From: a virus
Reading direction: 5' to 3' (one strand)
DNA: 64,000 bases
IMG/VR virus record: IMGVR_UViG_3300025674_000024
Location: 21,660 to 85,659 of that record
Shown: positions 16,423 to 25,079 of the stretch, piece after piece
Layout: each line of letters opens with the position of its first letter
How positions within the stretch are numbered: position 1 is the first letter of the stretch
Notes under the pieces: generated by a model
Told to the model about the DNA's origin: nothing
The model's input: the letters and a program-made list of their open reading frames with translations, nothing else
Databases searched by the model: none
Translations under genes and position numbers: made by a program

Positions 16423-17463
16423 TCAGGAGCTAGAGGAGTTGCCAGATGTGATAATAGCGCCGTCGTCCGCGGGTTGCTGAGGGAGGTAGGCCTCGTCCCC
16501 GAAATCACCCCAGTTCGGCTCATCGTTGTTGTTCTCAGCGTTGAAGAAGTCCCAACGGTAGTCCGGCACGCGATCGCCGCCGGTGTCGCTCCACCAGCCG
16601 CTGAGTCCCTTGCCGCTGACGCCGTTGTAGTATTGTGGGGTGCGCCAAGAACGGAGGAGTCCCGCTCTAGAATTGATCGCCATCTCCCCGTCCGGACGGA
16701 CGGCGGGGTTGTAAGTGGTGGCGGCCTCGAGCTCCTTGATCGCTCTCTCGTAGTCCTTTAAGATGTCCTCCCGGCGTCTCACCGTGTCGAGGTAGTACCT
16801 CGCGATGATCAGAGAGGTTCGGCGACGGTTGGAGCTGACGAGCAGCTTCCCCGCTTTGGTGGACTGGTTGATGTAAGAGTCGATCAGCGCGCAAGCGTCC
16901 TGGATCGCCATCTCCAGACGTACGACGTTCGGTTGAGCGGCGTCCGCATCGTCAATGTTTGTGATCTGGATCGCTTCCTTCAGTCCGTAGGCCATGATGA
17001 AGTCGTCCGAAGTTGCCGATCTTGGGTCCGCGGAACGATCTCGCCGAGAGTAAGCTTCTCCGCTCGCGTAAGCACCGAGGTTGGACATCTCATTCCAACC
17101 TAGTTGCTCCTCAGCCGGCTTCTGAAGATTCTTTGCTTGGACCTTAAAGAACGCGCGAACCGCATTACGACGGATCGTAGCGACGGAGGCACCAGACCTG
17201 ACTGGGGCTCTGAGAGCTCGGTTAATGTCCGTAGGAGGAGTGTAGTTGACGAAGACCTTGTCACCCAGCTTAACGTTCTTCCCGAACGTGAGAGTGATCT
17301 CGTTCGTCTCAGAGTAGGCTCGGTCGGTTACTGGGATCTTCCCGTAGTTGATCGTGAAAGACGTGACTGGCACATCAATCGTATCGTCCAGAGTCTGATC
17401 AAAGACGAGAACGCCCTTGGACTGCTCCTTTATGGTAAACTCGAGTAGCTGCGGTGCCGCCAT
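16423..17463 (-). CDS. Neck protein, gp36/DUF1320-like with SwmB-type repeat (346 aa)
   Basis: The N-terminal 90 residues carry a SwmB-like beta repeat (LTFGKNVKLGDKVFVNY), familiar from cyanobacterial and cyanophage surface proteins. The middle (about 185-260) matches the Mu gp36/DUF1320 helical neck family: ALIDSYI, then RRTSLIIARYYLD and RREDILKDYERAI. The C-terminus is Asn/Asp/Gly rich. Expected role: connector between portal and tail. Confidence 0.65.
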   Translation of the reverse strand: MAAPQLLEFTIKEQSKGVLVFDQTLDDTIDVPVTSFTINYGKIPVTDRAYSETNEITLTFGKNVKLGDKVFVNYTPPTDINRALRAPVRSGASVATIRRNAVRAFFKVQAKNLQKPAEEQLGWNEMSNLGAYASGEAYSRRDRSADPRSATSDDFIMAYGLKEAIQITNIDDADAAQPNVVRLEMAIQDACALIDSYINQSTKAGKLLVSSNRRRTSLIIARYYLDTVRRREDILKDYERAIKELEAATTYNPAVRPDGEMAINSRAGLLRSWRTPQYYNGVSGKGLSGWWSDTGGDRVPDYRWDFFNAENNNDEPNWGDFGDEAYLPQQPADDGAIITSGNSSSS

Positions 17464-17466
17464 GTC

Positions 17467-18045
17467 TTACAGGTGGATGTGCAGGTAGGGATCTCCCTTG
17501 TAGTCGGGATTGAAGCCCAGGGAGGTCCAGAAAGCGTGAGGAGGATCTAGGACTCTGATTTCCGTGATGTCTCCCGGAACCTGCCCAAGGAGAGTCTTCA
17601 CACCCATGAGGATTGGAGCGTCGTCTCCCCAGTTGAGGTGTTCCCAGTTGGTGATCGTAAGGACACCGTTGAAGGTTTCGTAAGAGACAGAGCCTAGGAG
17701 GACACCAGGAGGAACGTCATCGTTCTGAGTGGTGATCCGAGTGAGTTCAATGAAGTCCTCGTCAGGGTCCGTGACGGCATCAGACGTGGCTGGGTCAGTC
17801 CCGAGGAGGCCGATAGGCTGGAGGATAGAGCTGAGTATCCCCGGAAAAGATTCCAGAGAGTCGTACACGAGAACGGTAACGAATTTTCTCTCCAGAGTCT
17901 CGGTTCCGACGGTCTCAAATAGGGTGTCCTCGGACAGGGCGTAGGTCCAAGACTTGGGATTGTACGGCTTAGGACCCTCATCACCGATCTCTTCCCACCA
18001 AGAAACCTTTCGGGTAGTCGTATCGTCGGGATCGTAAGTCAACAT
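17467..18045 (-). CDS. Structural-region hypothetical protein (192 aa)
   Basis: ATG at 18045 overlaps the upstream TGA; an in-frame TTG one codon earlier is less likely. The C-terminus FWTSLGF...GDPYLHIHL resembles the closing motif of GNAT folds, but the rest shows no acyl-CoA loop. I treat it as an unknown virion-region protein. Confidence 0.6.
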   Translation of the reverse strand: MLTYDPDDTTTRKVSWWEEIGDEGPKPYNPKSWTYALSEDTLFETVGTETLERKFVTVLVYDSLESFPGILSSILQPIGLLGTDPATSDAVTDPDEDFIELTRITTQNDDVPPGVLLGSVSYETFNGVLTITNWEHLNWGDDAPILMGVKTLLGQVPGDITEIRVLDPPHAFWTSLGFNPDYKGDPYLHIHL

Positions 18046-18278
18046 CAAAATGTCCCCAACTCAACCGTGTATCTCGTGGTGAGAAGAAGATCCTGAGTTT
18101 CTTCTTGCACTTCCGGATTGTAGTATTCAGTGAATACTTGAGCCGGATCGGGCGGCTTTACGAGAAAAGTTGGGTAGGTCTTACGAATCTCCGCCAAAAG
18201 CCCATTCACAAGATCAGCGTTTCCCAGGCTTCTCGCCCGAAAGTACTGAAATGTCAGAGCTTGGACGGAAATTCCCAT
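18045..18278 (-). CDS. Small structural-region protein (77 aa)
   Basis: The start at 18278 is chosen over an upstream in-frame codon because AAGGAAGGA lies just before it and because the longer form would overlap the previous gene. Mixed alpha/beta composition. A GGGTAAAAC motif sits 23 bases ahead of the start. Confidence 0.6.
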   Translation of the reverse strand: MGISVQALTFQYFRARSLGNADLVNGLLAEIRKTYPTFLVKPPDPAQVFTEYYNPEVQEETQDLLLTTRYTVELGTF

Positions 18279-18300
18279 GTTGACTATCCTTCCTTTGTGT

Positions 18301-18309
18301 GTTTTACCC
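18301..18309 (-). promoter_or_regulatory. GGGTAAAAC candidate late promoter motif
   Basis: Directly follows the TGA of the 89-residue gene and lies 23 bases before the ATG at 18278. Confidence 0.45.
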
Positions 18310-18579
18310 TCAGTAAACCGCAAGAACGAGATGGGGTCCAGAAATTGTTTGTATGACTGTTGGAACAAAAGTTTGTCCCCCAACACCAATGGCGGCGGGA
18401 ATGATCTCACATGAAGTTTTTACTGTGAGAGATCCATTGATGGTTACGTCTTTACAAAAAATTGTCGATCTAGCTTGTTCTTTTACTGTTGGAGCGCCAG
18501 GCACCGAACTTCCGCATCCTAATTCATCATTAGTGTTAAATTGCGGCGTATTGAACTTGTTTCCATTAATTGAAGACAT
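18310..18579 (-). CDS. Short fibre-like protein (89 aa)
   Basis: Contains a DVTINGSLTVK segment of the kind seen in phage fibre or spike tips, with Asn/Thr-rich flanks. It follows the baseplate spike gene by 2 bases. Possibly a spike-tip or needle accessory protein. Confidence 0.55.
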   Translation of the reverse strand: MSSINGNKFNTPQFNTNDELGCGSSVPGAPTVKEQARSTIFCKDVTINGSLTVKTSCEIIPAAIGVGGQTFVPTVIQTISGPHLVLAVY

Positions 18580-18581
18580 AG

Positions 18582-19319
18582 TTAGGCTCCTCCAAACCAG
18601 TCTGAGTCAAGTGGGTTATAGCTTTGATATGAGTAGGCTTCATCAGTTGTAGGAGCAACTTTATCCCAAATCGTTCCTTCATCCACGGGTTGCTCTCCGT
18701 CTCCGTCTGAGTCGGGTGGCTGTCGCCCGTCGTCTTGATCCTGATGAATGTGGTTAAGATCAATGTGTCTCACCCAAAAGTAAGTCCCCCTTCTTTTAAG
18801 ACAAACACACAACCAATCGCTGCCGCATGGTCCTCCCTCCTCAATACACATGCACCCGATATTCTCCTCCGTTGGAGGCGGAAGTTCTCCGGAGGGATAC
18901 ACCGACAAACGAGTCATAGCCGAGTTCATGGGCTGCTCGGCTTTCTCGAACTCGTTAGGGTCGAAGATTGGGTCGCCAAAGTTAAGGCGGTTGGGATCTC
19001 CGTTGCGAGGGACAATAGGAACCCGTGCCTTCTTGTCTACGAGAGCTTGAGGCTGCTTTCCTTTGAGAGGAACGATCGGATAGATCCAGTCCGTCTCGGT
19101 CGGTTCTCCCGCTTGATCGAAGTCTTTCCCTTGGAGAAACTCAGGATTGACTTCATCGAGGATGAGCCTCACACGCCCGAGTTCTTCGGGATCTTCCACG
19201 TCAATGACTGTCCCGTAGGTGTTCATCATCTGACCGCTAAGATTAGCGGCCTGCTGAGCACCACGGAACGATCTGAGGAGGACTCCGGCGAGTTGGTCTA
19301 CGTTGTGATTTGTTGACAT
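18582..19319 (-). CDS. Baseplate spike protein, gpV-like (245 aa)
   Basis: The N-terminal OB-fold signature of phage baseplate assembly protein V: GTVIDVEDPEELGRVRL followed by DWIYPIVP. The C-terminus adds cysteines (CMC, CVC) and a long Asp/Gln/Gly tail ending at residue 245. Expected to form the central spike under the tail tube. The cysteine-rich insertion may bind metal. Confidence 0.75.
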   Translation of the reverse strand: MSTNHNVDQLAGVLLRSFRGAQQAANLSGQMMNTYGTVIDVEDPEELGRVRLILDEVNPEFLQGKDFDQAGEPTETDWIYPIVPLKGKQPQALVDKKARVPIVPRNGDPNRLNFGDPIFDPNEFEKAEQPMNSAMTRLSVYPSGELPPPTEENIGCMCIEEGGPCGSDWLCVCLKRRGTYFWVRHIDLNHIHQDQDDGRQPPDSDGDGEQPVDEGTIWDKVAPTTDEAYSYQSYNPLDSDWFGGA

Positions 19320-19340
19320 GTTCCCTCTAGTTATGTCCTA

Positions 19341-19577
19341 TCAGCGATGCTTCTTCGCGCGTAGCGGGCGCTGAGAGATCTCGTACTTAGAGACGGGAGC
19401 AGCAGAAGCCTTTGGCGCGACGGCGGGTTCCGGGGCGGGCGCGGGAACTTCCGCTACAAACTCCTCTAAGTCCTCGCTCGCGGGCTCCTCCATCATCTCG
19501 TGGGTGATAAGATCCTCGGCGGGTTCTTCCTTGACGTAAGACCCAAAGCCGAAGCCACTTCCGTATGATTCTGTCAT
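19341..19577 (-). CDS. Pro/Ala/Glu-rich small protein (78 aa)
   Basis: Low-complexity: Gly-rich start, Glu/Pro/Ala middle (PAPAPEPAVAP), basic end (RPLRAKKHR). Such linkers occur in phage virion adaptors. GGTAAAAT, a variant of the late motif, lies 24 bases before the ATG. Confidence 0.6.
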   Translation of the reverse strand: MTESYGSGFGFGSYVKEEPAEDLITHEMMEEPASEDLEEFVAEVPAPAPEPAVAPKASAAPVSKYEISQRPLRAKKHR

Positions 19578-19600
19578 GGTGCTTGTGATGTGTAGCTAGA

Positions 19601-19607
19601 TTTTACC
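19601..19607 (-). promoter_or_regulatory. GGTAAAA variant of the late motif
   Basis: Adjoins the TAA of the 1259-residue gene and lies 24 bases before ATG 19577. It lacks the first G of the consensus. Confidence 0.3.
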
Positions 19608-22600
19608 TTAGGCTTGTCCGTACAGCACTGGCCCCTTGCATAAGGGAATTTCGTCGCTATGGAATAGATAACGAGACCTCGTGATGAACGGGACCTCTAC
19701 GAGCTTGGCGGGAGACGGCGTGACAATTCCTTCGAAGTCTTGTGTCAAGATCTCAAAGCCGCCCTCCGTGGTGATAGACTCATTAGAGATCTCAGGCTTG
19801 CAAATGACCTTCTCGCGGTGACAGAAGAATTTCGCCGGGTCGAACACCGGGTCGTCCGCCGCCGAAAGATCGGCGACAAAGTAAGCGTAGGAGACTGTGT
19901 AGTTTGTGAACGAGGCTTCGTCCGGATCGTCTGGAAATTCGATATTCGGGATGATTAGAGACGGAGCATCATTGACTTGGGGTTCCGTAGAGTCGTTAGG
20001 ACGGAGTCGGAACGTCTCAACGTCAGTGTCGAGGAAGCCGGTGAGTCTCTCTCCGCGGTCACTGAACTTAAAGTAAGAGCCTGGGCGAGTGCCGTCGGGA
20101 TTGAGCTTTCTCTCCTGGTACCCGTCGTAATCCAGCACAGCCGACAGAGTGAGTGGGGAAGAAGAATCAGGAGCCTCAAATGAGAGCACTGCATCCTCGA
20201 ACCCATCCTGTAGGAATGTATCGGACTTTTCCGTCGTGGAGATAAGGAAGTCCTCCACGTAGAAAGTCGCATAGTCGTCAAAGTCTTGCGGAGGCTCGTC
20301 GTACACCTCGTCGTAGAGGAGTGGGAGGACGTCCGTGACTGGCAGATTGGTATAAGAAGGCGGAAGCAAGCGCGAGAAGTAGGCTTGGTTAGCCATGACA
20401 CTCTCGGCGCGGTTCCAGAACTTCCCGTTCCGCTGGTAGTCCACCGGCAGACGAACGTGCTGGCGATACGATGCCACATCGTCTGGGCCGGTGTTCTCGT
20501 CCGCGATGAGCGGATTGACAAAAGCATTATCCAGCCCGGGATCGGAGACGTTGAGCACTCGGTTCTTCCAGATCCTGAGCGGATGCAGAGAGTGAGTCAC
20601 CGACGGGCGCATGCGCCAAGCCGGAGCGGAGAAGATGAGCTGGTCGAGACGAACTCTGATCGGCTCCACCGGGCACGGAAAGACTTCCGGATTGCCTGGG
20701 TCAAAGCATGGTTCGCAGAAGGGATCTATTTCCTTATCGTAATAGCCACTGTCCTTGTCTTCGGTGGGGAGCGGTGTGGTTTCGATGCGGCCATTGTCGA
20801 GAGTGCAAGCAACCTCGATGGGATCCGGGCTGTCGCCAGAGACACACGGGATGCAGTTTAGTGGCTCTGTGATCGGAATGAGAATGGCTGGGTCTACCGC
20901 AATGCTATCATCACCCTCAGTCGTTATCTCTAGCAAAGACTCCGTAGTAAGCTCAATGAGCACTGTGACTGCACCCGTGGAGAAAAACCCGTCATCAATT
21001 GGGGGTTCTGAGTAGGGAGTGCTAGATATAAAGGTGCTATTGTCTTGGACAACACAGTCAATTGGGGGAAGAGATCCTCCGGCAAAAGACCCGTTGTTGT
21101 AAGCGATGCAAATAAGGCCTGGAGGTTGGACTAAGTCGTACTCTGAATTGTCATAAAGAGTGCAAGTGTCAATTATGCCTCCATAGATAAGGACGGCGTC
21201 TTTTCCTGGGTCTGCGCCGTACACGTATTCCCCACCGTCAAGAGTTCCGCACTCCGCTCCGCACTCCGTATTGCTCAGGGGCGGTCGGAGAGGATTGATG
21301 CCGGGTTGGTACAATCCTCCATCAACAAATTCACAGTTAGGCGGGATGCTGCTCTCGTAATCGCAGTTGGGTACTACAATCTCGTCAAACACCCCGTCAT
21401 CAAACGAGAGGAAACCGTCGATCACCCCTCCGCTAACACAGTCGAGATCGGTCTGTCCTACGAAAGCGCGAGATCCTACTAACCTATCGTACTCTCCGTC
21501 GTCCGTACCCATCCAGGCGGCTTCAGCGGGGATCGGGAAGTAGGTGGAATTGTCGAGTGATGGGTCAAAGATCCACTCTACGCACGGGAAACGAGTCTCG
21601 CCGTAAGTCGTCTTAGCTTCGTACTCAAAGGACAGTTCTGATAGCTCGAGTCCGTCAAAAGCGATAGTATCCCCGTCATACCCGTCAGCATCAGTCCCTG
21701 ACGCCGCGATGAGGATCTCGTTCCCAACTCCCGCGTCCGTGTACAGAGTCGCTCCCGCTTCTCCCGCTACGTCTACGACGAGATCATCGAAGTCAATGGT
21801 CCTCTCGTAATCCTCAGGGAGGCCATCACAGACGGAGAAAGGATCTCGATCGTACAGACCGTCTCCTACCGAGTTGGTGAAGATGATTGGGAAGTCGTAG
21901 TCTCCACCGTCTAGGTAGAACTGCCCAAGGATCGAAGGGTACTCGCCGTTGTCGATGAAGCAGGTCGGTGGGAATAGAAATTGAACGCCGTTGCACCCGA
22001 TCGGGATACTCGTCTCTGGTCCCGGATCGGTCGCTATCTCGTTCGGTTCGGAATCAAAGTACTGCCTCAGAGTGAGGACATAGTTCGGTGTCTCGCATAC
22101 TCCGAACTCTGCGTCGGGCGGCTCGTAACACTCGCTGAGGTCCATCGAGCGGTCATCGATGGTAATCGCATCATCCCTCTCAGTAAAGAGCTCGGCTCTG
22201 CCCTGGTTGAATATCCCGACGTCCTCGATCGTTGATGTAGCCGTGCTCGGGTAGTCTCCGTTGTCTAGGAAGTCTACGGGAGGGTTGGTGATCAGCGCCT
22301 CGAAAGTTCCGTTGTCCGTGATCGTCGTAGACTCTTCGGGCCCGTCAGTCTCGAGTCCAAGGCCTACAAAGACTTCCGTGGTGCACGGACCGTCATCGAT
22401 GGACAGCTCCTGCCCGTTCTCTAAGAGAAGCTGCTCAAGATTCTGAGTCTCCAGGCGAATGATCTTCGTTTCCAGAGAGACTGTGGGTTGGTACAGCTCG
22501 TCACAGTCCTCTACCTTAAAGTTGTAGTGATCGGTAAGATAAGCAGTGGCCGGTCCGGGTTTCAGACCGACCATGTTTAGGAGGTCGACGATCGTCAGCT

Positions 22601-23387
22601 GAGAGAGAATGTCGTCAAGGCTGAGACCTTCTTCCTCGCTGAAGCCGTGAACGTCAAGAGCATCAAGAAGGAAGTGTGCGGAGATATGATTACCTTTGTT
22701 GCCCCAGACTCCGAAGAACTGTGACAGGAGCTGCTGGGAAGTCCAGTCGGAGATGTCACTCCACTCCTCGACAAAGAAGAGGAACGGCTTAGCGTCTGAG
22801 CCGTCCAAGAAGATTTGGATGCCAGACGGAGCCGCGTCGAGTAGGCGGACCGAAGTGATCCCCTGAGCGAGGTCCTGAGTGACAAACAGGGAAGAGTCAG
22901 TCTCGTTCGTAGTCCTCGCGTCCACGAGGCCGTCAAAGATGTACTCTCCTCCGGAGATCAACACCGGGGTCTCGGAGTATAGCAGTTCCTCGGGCTGGCC
23001 TAGCGGTACTAAGCCGACTCTCCCATCCTTCTCGAAGACGTGGAAGAGAAAGTCAGCCGAGGCTCTTACCTCGTCCCGACGGAACGGTGCTGGCCTATCT
23101 TCGTACGGCTTATCTTTGTCATATACACCAAACGTACCGACTTGGACCGCTCTCTTCTCAGACACCGTCTGAGGCAGTCCTTTCCACTTATATGAACCGT
23201 CCGTCGTCTGGATGCGCTTGCCCCAGTATCCGTCTCCGTTGAAGCCGAGGAGTTGGGCATTCCAATCCAACTGCCCGTTGACTCGGGAGAGAACTTTGTT
23301 GAGAGTTTCCTTCTGCTTATCTGTAAAGACCTCTGGCAGATGGCCTCTCAGCTCATACTGCTCCTTGTCAAATATAGGACGTGGCAT
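19608..23387 (-). CDS. Large tail/baseplate appendage protein with [DN]NG[EST][YF] repeats (1259 aa)
   Basis: The N-terminal 200 residues look like a baseplate attachment domain. Residues about 320-900 contain at least a dozen short degenerate repeats of the form x-D-[DN]-G-x-[YF] (for example FLDNGDYPS, FIDNGEYPS, TLDGGEY), interspersed with many Asp, Pro and Cys. The C-terminal third is a mixed beta domain. Its place between gpV and the J gene indicates a tail fibre or baseplate wedge. The high Asp and Cys content in a virion protein is unusual. Confidence 0.65.
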   Translation of the reverse strand: MPRPIFDKEQYELRGHLPEVFTDKQKETLNKVLSRVNGQLDWNAQLLGFNGDGYWGKRIQTTDGSYKWKGLPQTVSEKRAVQVGTFGVYDKDKPYEDRPAPFRRDEVRASADFLFHVFEKDGRVGLVPLGQPEELLYSETPVLISGGEYIFDGLVDARTTNETDSSLFVTQDLAQGITSVRLLDAAPSGIQIFLDGSDAKPFLFFVEEWSDISDWTSQQLLSQFFGVWGNKGNHISAHFLLDALDVHGFSEEEGLSLDDILSQLTIVDLLNMVGLKPGPATAYLTDHYNFKVEDCDELYQPTVSLETKIIRLETQNLEQLLLENGQELSIDDGPCTTEVFVGLGLETDGPEESTTITDNGTFEALITNPPVDFLDNGDYPSTATSTIEDVGIFNQGRAELFTERDDAITIDDRSMDLSECYEPPDAEFGVCETPNYVLTLRQYFDSEPNEIATDPGPETSIPIGCNGVQFLFPPTCFIDNGEYPSILGQFYLDGGDYDFPIIFTNSVGDGLYDRDPFSVCDGLPEDYERTIDFDDLVVDVAGEAGATLYTDAGVGNEILIAASGTDADGYDGDTIAFDGLELSELSFEYEAKTTYGETRFPCVEWIFDPSLDNSTYFPIPAEAAWMGTDDGEYDRLVGSRAFVGQTDLDCVSGGVIDGFLSFDDGVFDEIVVPNCDYESSIPPNCEFVDGGLYQPGINPLRPPLSNTECGAECGTLDGGEYVYGADPGKDAVLIYGGIIDTCTLYDNSEYDLVQPPGLICIAYNNGSFAGGSLPPIDCVVQDNSTFISSTPYSEPPIDDGFFSTGAVTVLIELTTESLLEITTEGDDSIAVDPAILIPITEPLNCIPCVSGDSPDPIEVACTLDNGRIETTPLPTEDKDSGYYDKEIDPFCEPCFDPGNPEVFPCPVEPIRVRLDQLIFSAPAWRMRPSVTHSLHPLRIWKNRVLNVSDPGLDNAFVNPLIADENTGPDDVASYRQHVRLPVDYQRNGKFWNRAESVMANQAYFSRLLPPSYTNLPVTDVLPLLYDEVYDEPPQDFDDYATFYVEDFLISTTEKSDTFLQDGFEDAVLSFEAPDSSSPLTLSAVLDYDGYQERKLNPDGTRPGSYFKFSDRGERLTGFLDTDVETFRLRPNDSTEPQVNDAPSLIIPNIEFPDDPDEASFTNYTVSYAYFVADLSAADDPVFDPAKFFCHREKVICKPEISNESITTEGGFEILTQDFEGIVTPSPAKLVEVPFITRSRYLFHSDEIPLCKGPVLYGQA

Positions 23388-23392
23388 AACTC

Positions 23393-23596
23393 TCAGTAAG
23401 TGCCGTTGTTAGCAAGAGCGGGAAGCGCGGATTCTATCAACTGCCTCTGATAGTCCACGTAGGCTTTAGTAGCTCCGTCATCATCCGCGTTGGGATAGAC
23501 GTTGACATCAGGCTCGAGCCCGGTGATGCGATTCCCTCTCATATCGAGAGTGCCGGTGATCTGTACTTGGGCTCCTGAGACTCTAGTATCTGCCAT
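23393..23596 (-). CDS. Short fibre N-terminal-like protein (67 aa)
   Basis: ATG at 23596 overlaps the upstream stop by 14 bases. The motif LDMRGNRITGL followed by DGATKAYVD is the classic attachment segment at the N-terminus of tail fibres. It ends at 67 residues, so it is either a minimal adaptor or the remnant of a longer fibre. Confidence 0.65.
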   Translation of the reverse strand: MADTRVSGAQVQITGTLDMRGNRITGLEPDVNVYPNADDDGATKAYVDYQRQLIESALPALANNGTY

Positions 23597-25079
23597 TGTC
23601 AAGTGATGGGATCAGCTTAAAGTCCACGTAAAACTTCGTGGCAAGGTCTTCGTCCTCCGCGGGCTCGGAGAGGAAGATAATCTCTGACGGCTTAACCGAA
23701 GAGTTGGAGCGGTAGAAAGTTACGGCGTCTGCGAAGATGTCTACTCCGCCCGGGTCGGACCTGACCGTACGAGCGAGAGGGTCATCTTGAAGTTCGGCGT
23801 CTAAGATGACTTCCCAGCCGGGCTCAAGCTCGACGTAATCTGGGAAGATGATCTCTGCTCTCTGGATCTCCGACTCAAGCAGAAAGGTCTCCGAAGAGAG
23901 CTCGAGATACATATCTTCCGCCGCCGTTGGCGGAGCCATGTATTTAGTTGCGTACTCCGCTATATCAGTAACGAGAGAACGAAGGCTTGTATCTTGAAAG
24001 TCCGTAAGCCACTTCGCTACGGGTTCGTATTTCGTAGAGGTCTGACGGCGGAGGTCGTTGACTGTGACTACCTGTTGATCTTTTACCTCAATCTGAGCGA
24101 GGAGGATATAAGGACGGTTTATCTCGGCAAATTGATCATCCTCCAGAAAGGGTTCCACGGATGACACAGGGCCGCTAGGGCGCTGGTTGGGATAGAGCGC
24201 CTCGCCGGTGTAGCGAATGTCGGTGACATCCGCGATCCCATCCCAGAAGAAGAATCTCCAATAACGAGCCGGAGTATCACGTGAAACGTTAAATCTCCAG
24301 CTTCCGTCAAAGTATCTCTGATCGTCGAGAGTCCAGACAATCGCGTCGTTAGACGAGTATAGAGCGCATCGCCCTGTCGAGATTGAAGATCCGTTGAGAA
24401 AGAACTCTTCAGCCGTGACAGGGAGAGTGAAATCCACAGTGATGGAAGATCCCGTGAAGTAATTTCCCGTCGCTCCGTCCGGGTCGGGTCTCCAGCTACC
24501 GTCATCAACTTCCGAGAATGCGTACTCTACCGGAAAGTAGTTGGCTTCCGTAGATGCTTCATATAGGGATGGAGTGTTGCTAAGAGAGTAGTTTTCTACG
24601 CGGTAAAGGGCGTAGGAAGGATTTTCAGGTTGAGTGTAATTTAAGTAGTACCCTACCTGATAAACACCATCTTGGGCTCCGCCATCTACAATGGAGCGGA
24701 GATCGATAGCTAAGCCCGTGGTTAGGATTTGCCCGTAGGACCAAGTGATGGTGCCGCTTTGAATGACAAGTAAGGATCCATCATCCGGCAATCGACCTAC
24801 TTCCAAAGATCCGGGACCGGAAAGCTTTCCGAATTGCGGATCGATGTAAACTAAGCCAGTCTTAGCATCGCCGAAGTAGTCTAGACGATATTCTTCAGAA
24901 ACTCCAGGAAGACGGTCGTAAATTGGTCGACCGCTTGAATATCCCCAGACCGTAGGTTCTGGCTGTAATCTCTTAACTTCTCGAGACTCATCGGAAATGA
25001 TGTCAAATCGGGATAGTCCCGTAGACGCAGGAGCTACTTGTATCGGACCCAGCAAAGATTCAGGGAAAACTTCCGTCAT
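23583..25079 (-). CDS. Tail fibre or baseplate protein (498 aa)
   Basis: Beta-rich, with a carbohydrate-binding-like segment around 180-280 (ARYWRFFFWDG recalls F5/8-type discoidin folds) and a C-terminal EDEDLATKFYVD fibre motif. Its ATG overlaps the J stop by 4 bases. Probably a receptor-facing or connecting appendage. The discoidin-like reading is tentative. Confidence 0.55.
   Translation of the reverse strand: MTEVFPESLLGPIQVAPASTGLSRFDIISDESREVKRLQPEPTVWGYSSGRPIYDRLPGVSEEYRLDYFGDAKTGLVYIDPQFGKLSGPGSLEVGRLPDDGSLLVIQSGTITWSYGQILTTGLAIDLRSIVDGGAQDGVYQVGYYLNYTQPENPSYALYRVENYSLSNTPSLYEASTEANYFPVEYAFSEVDDGSWRPDPDGATGNYFTGSSITVDFTLPVTAEEFFLNGSSISTGRCALYSSNDAIVWTLDDQRYFDGSWRFNVSRDTPARYWRFFFWDGIADVTDIRYTGEALYPNQRPSGPVSSVEPFLEDDQFAEINRPYILLAQIEVKDQQVVTVNDLRRQTSTKYEPVAKWLTDFQDTSLRSLVTDIAEYATKYMAPPTAAEDMYLELSSETFLLESEIQRAEIIFPDYVELEPGWEVILDAELQDDPLARTVRSDPGGVDIFADAVTFYRSNSSVKPSEIIFLSEPAEDEDLATKFYVDFKLIPSLDNGRY

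Noticed and set aside
17467-18045. Acetyltransferase call from the FWTSLGF ending
   Set aside because: Only the final motif resembles GNATs; there is no acetyl-CoA loop, and the position is within neck and tail genes.
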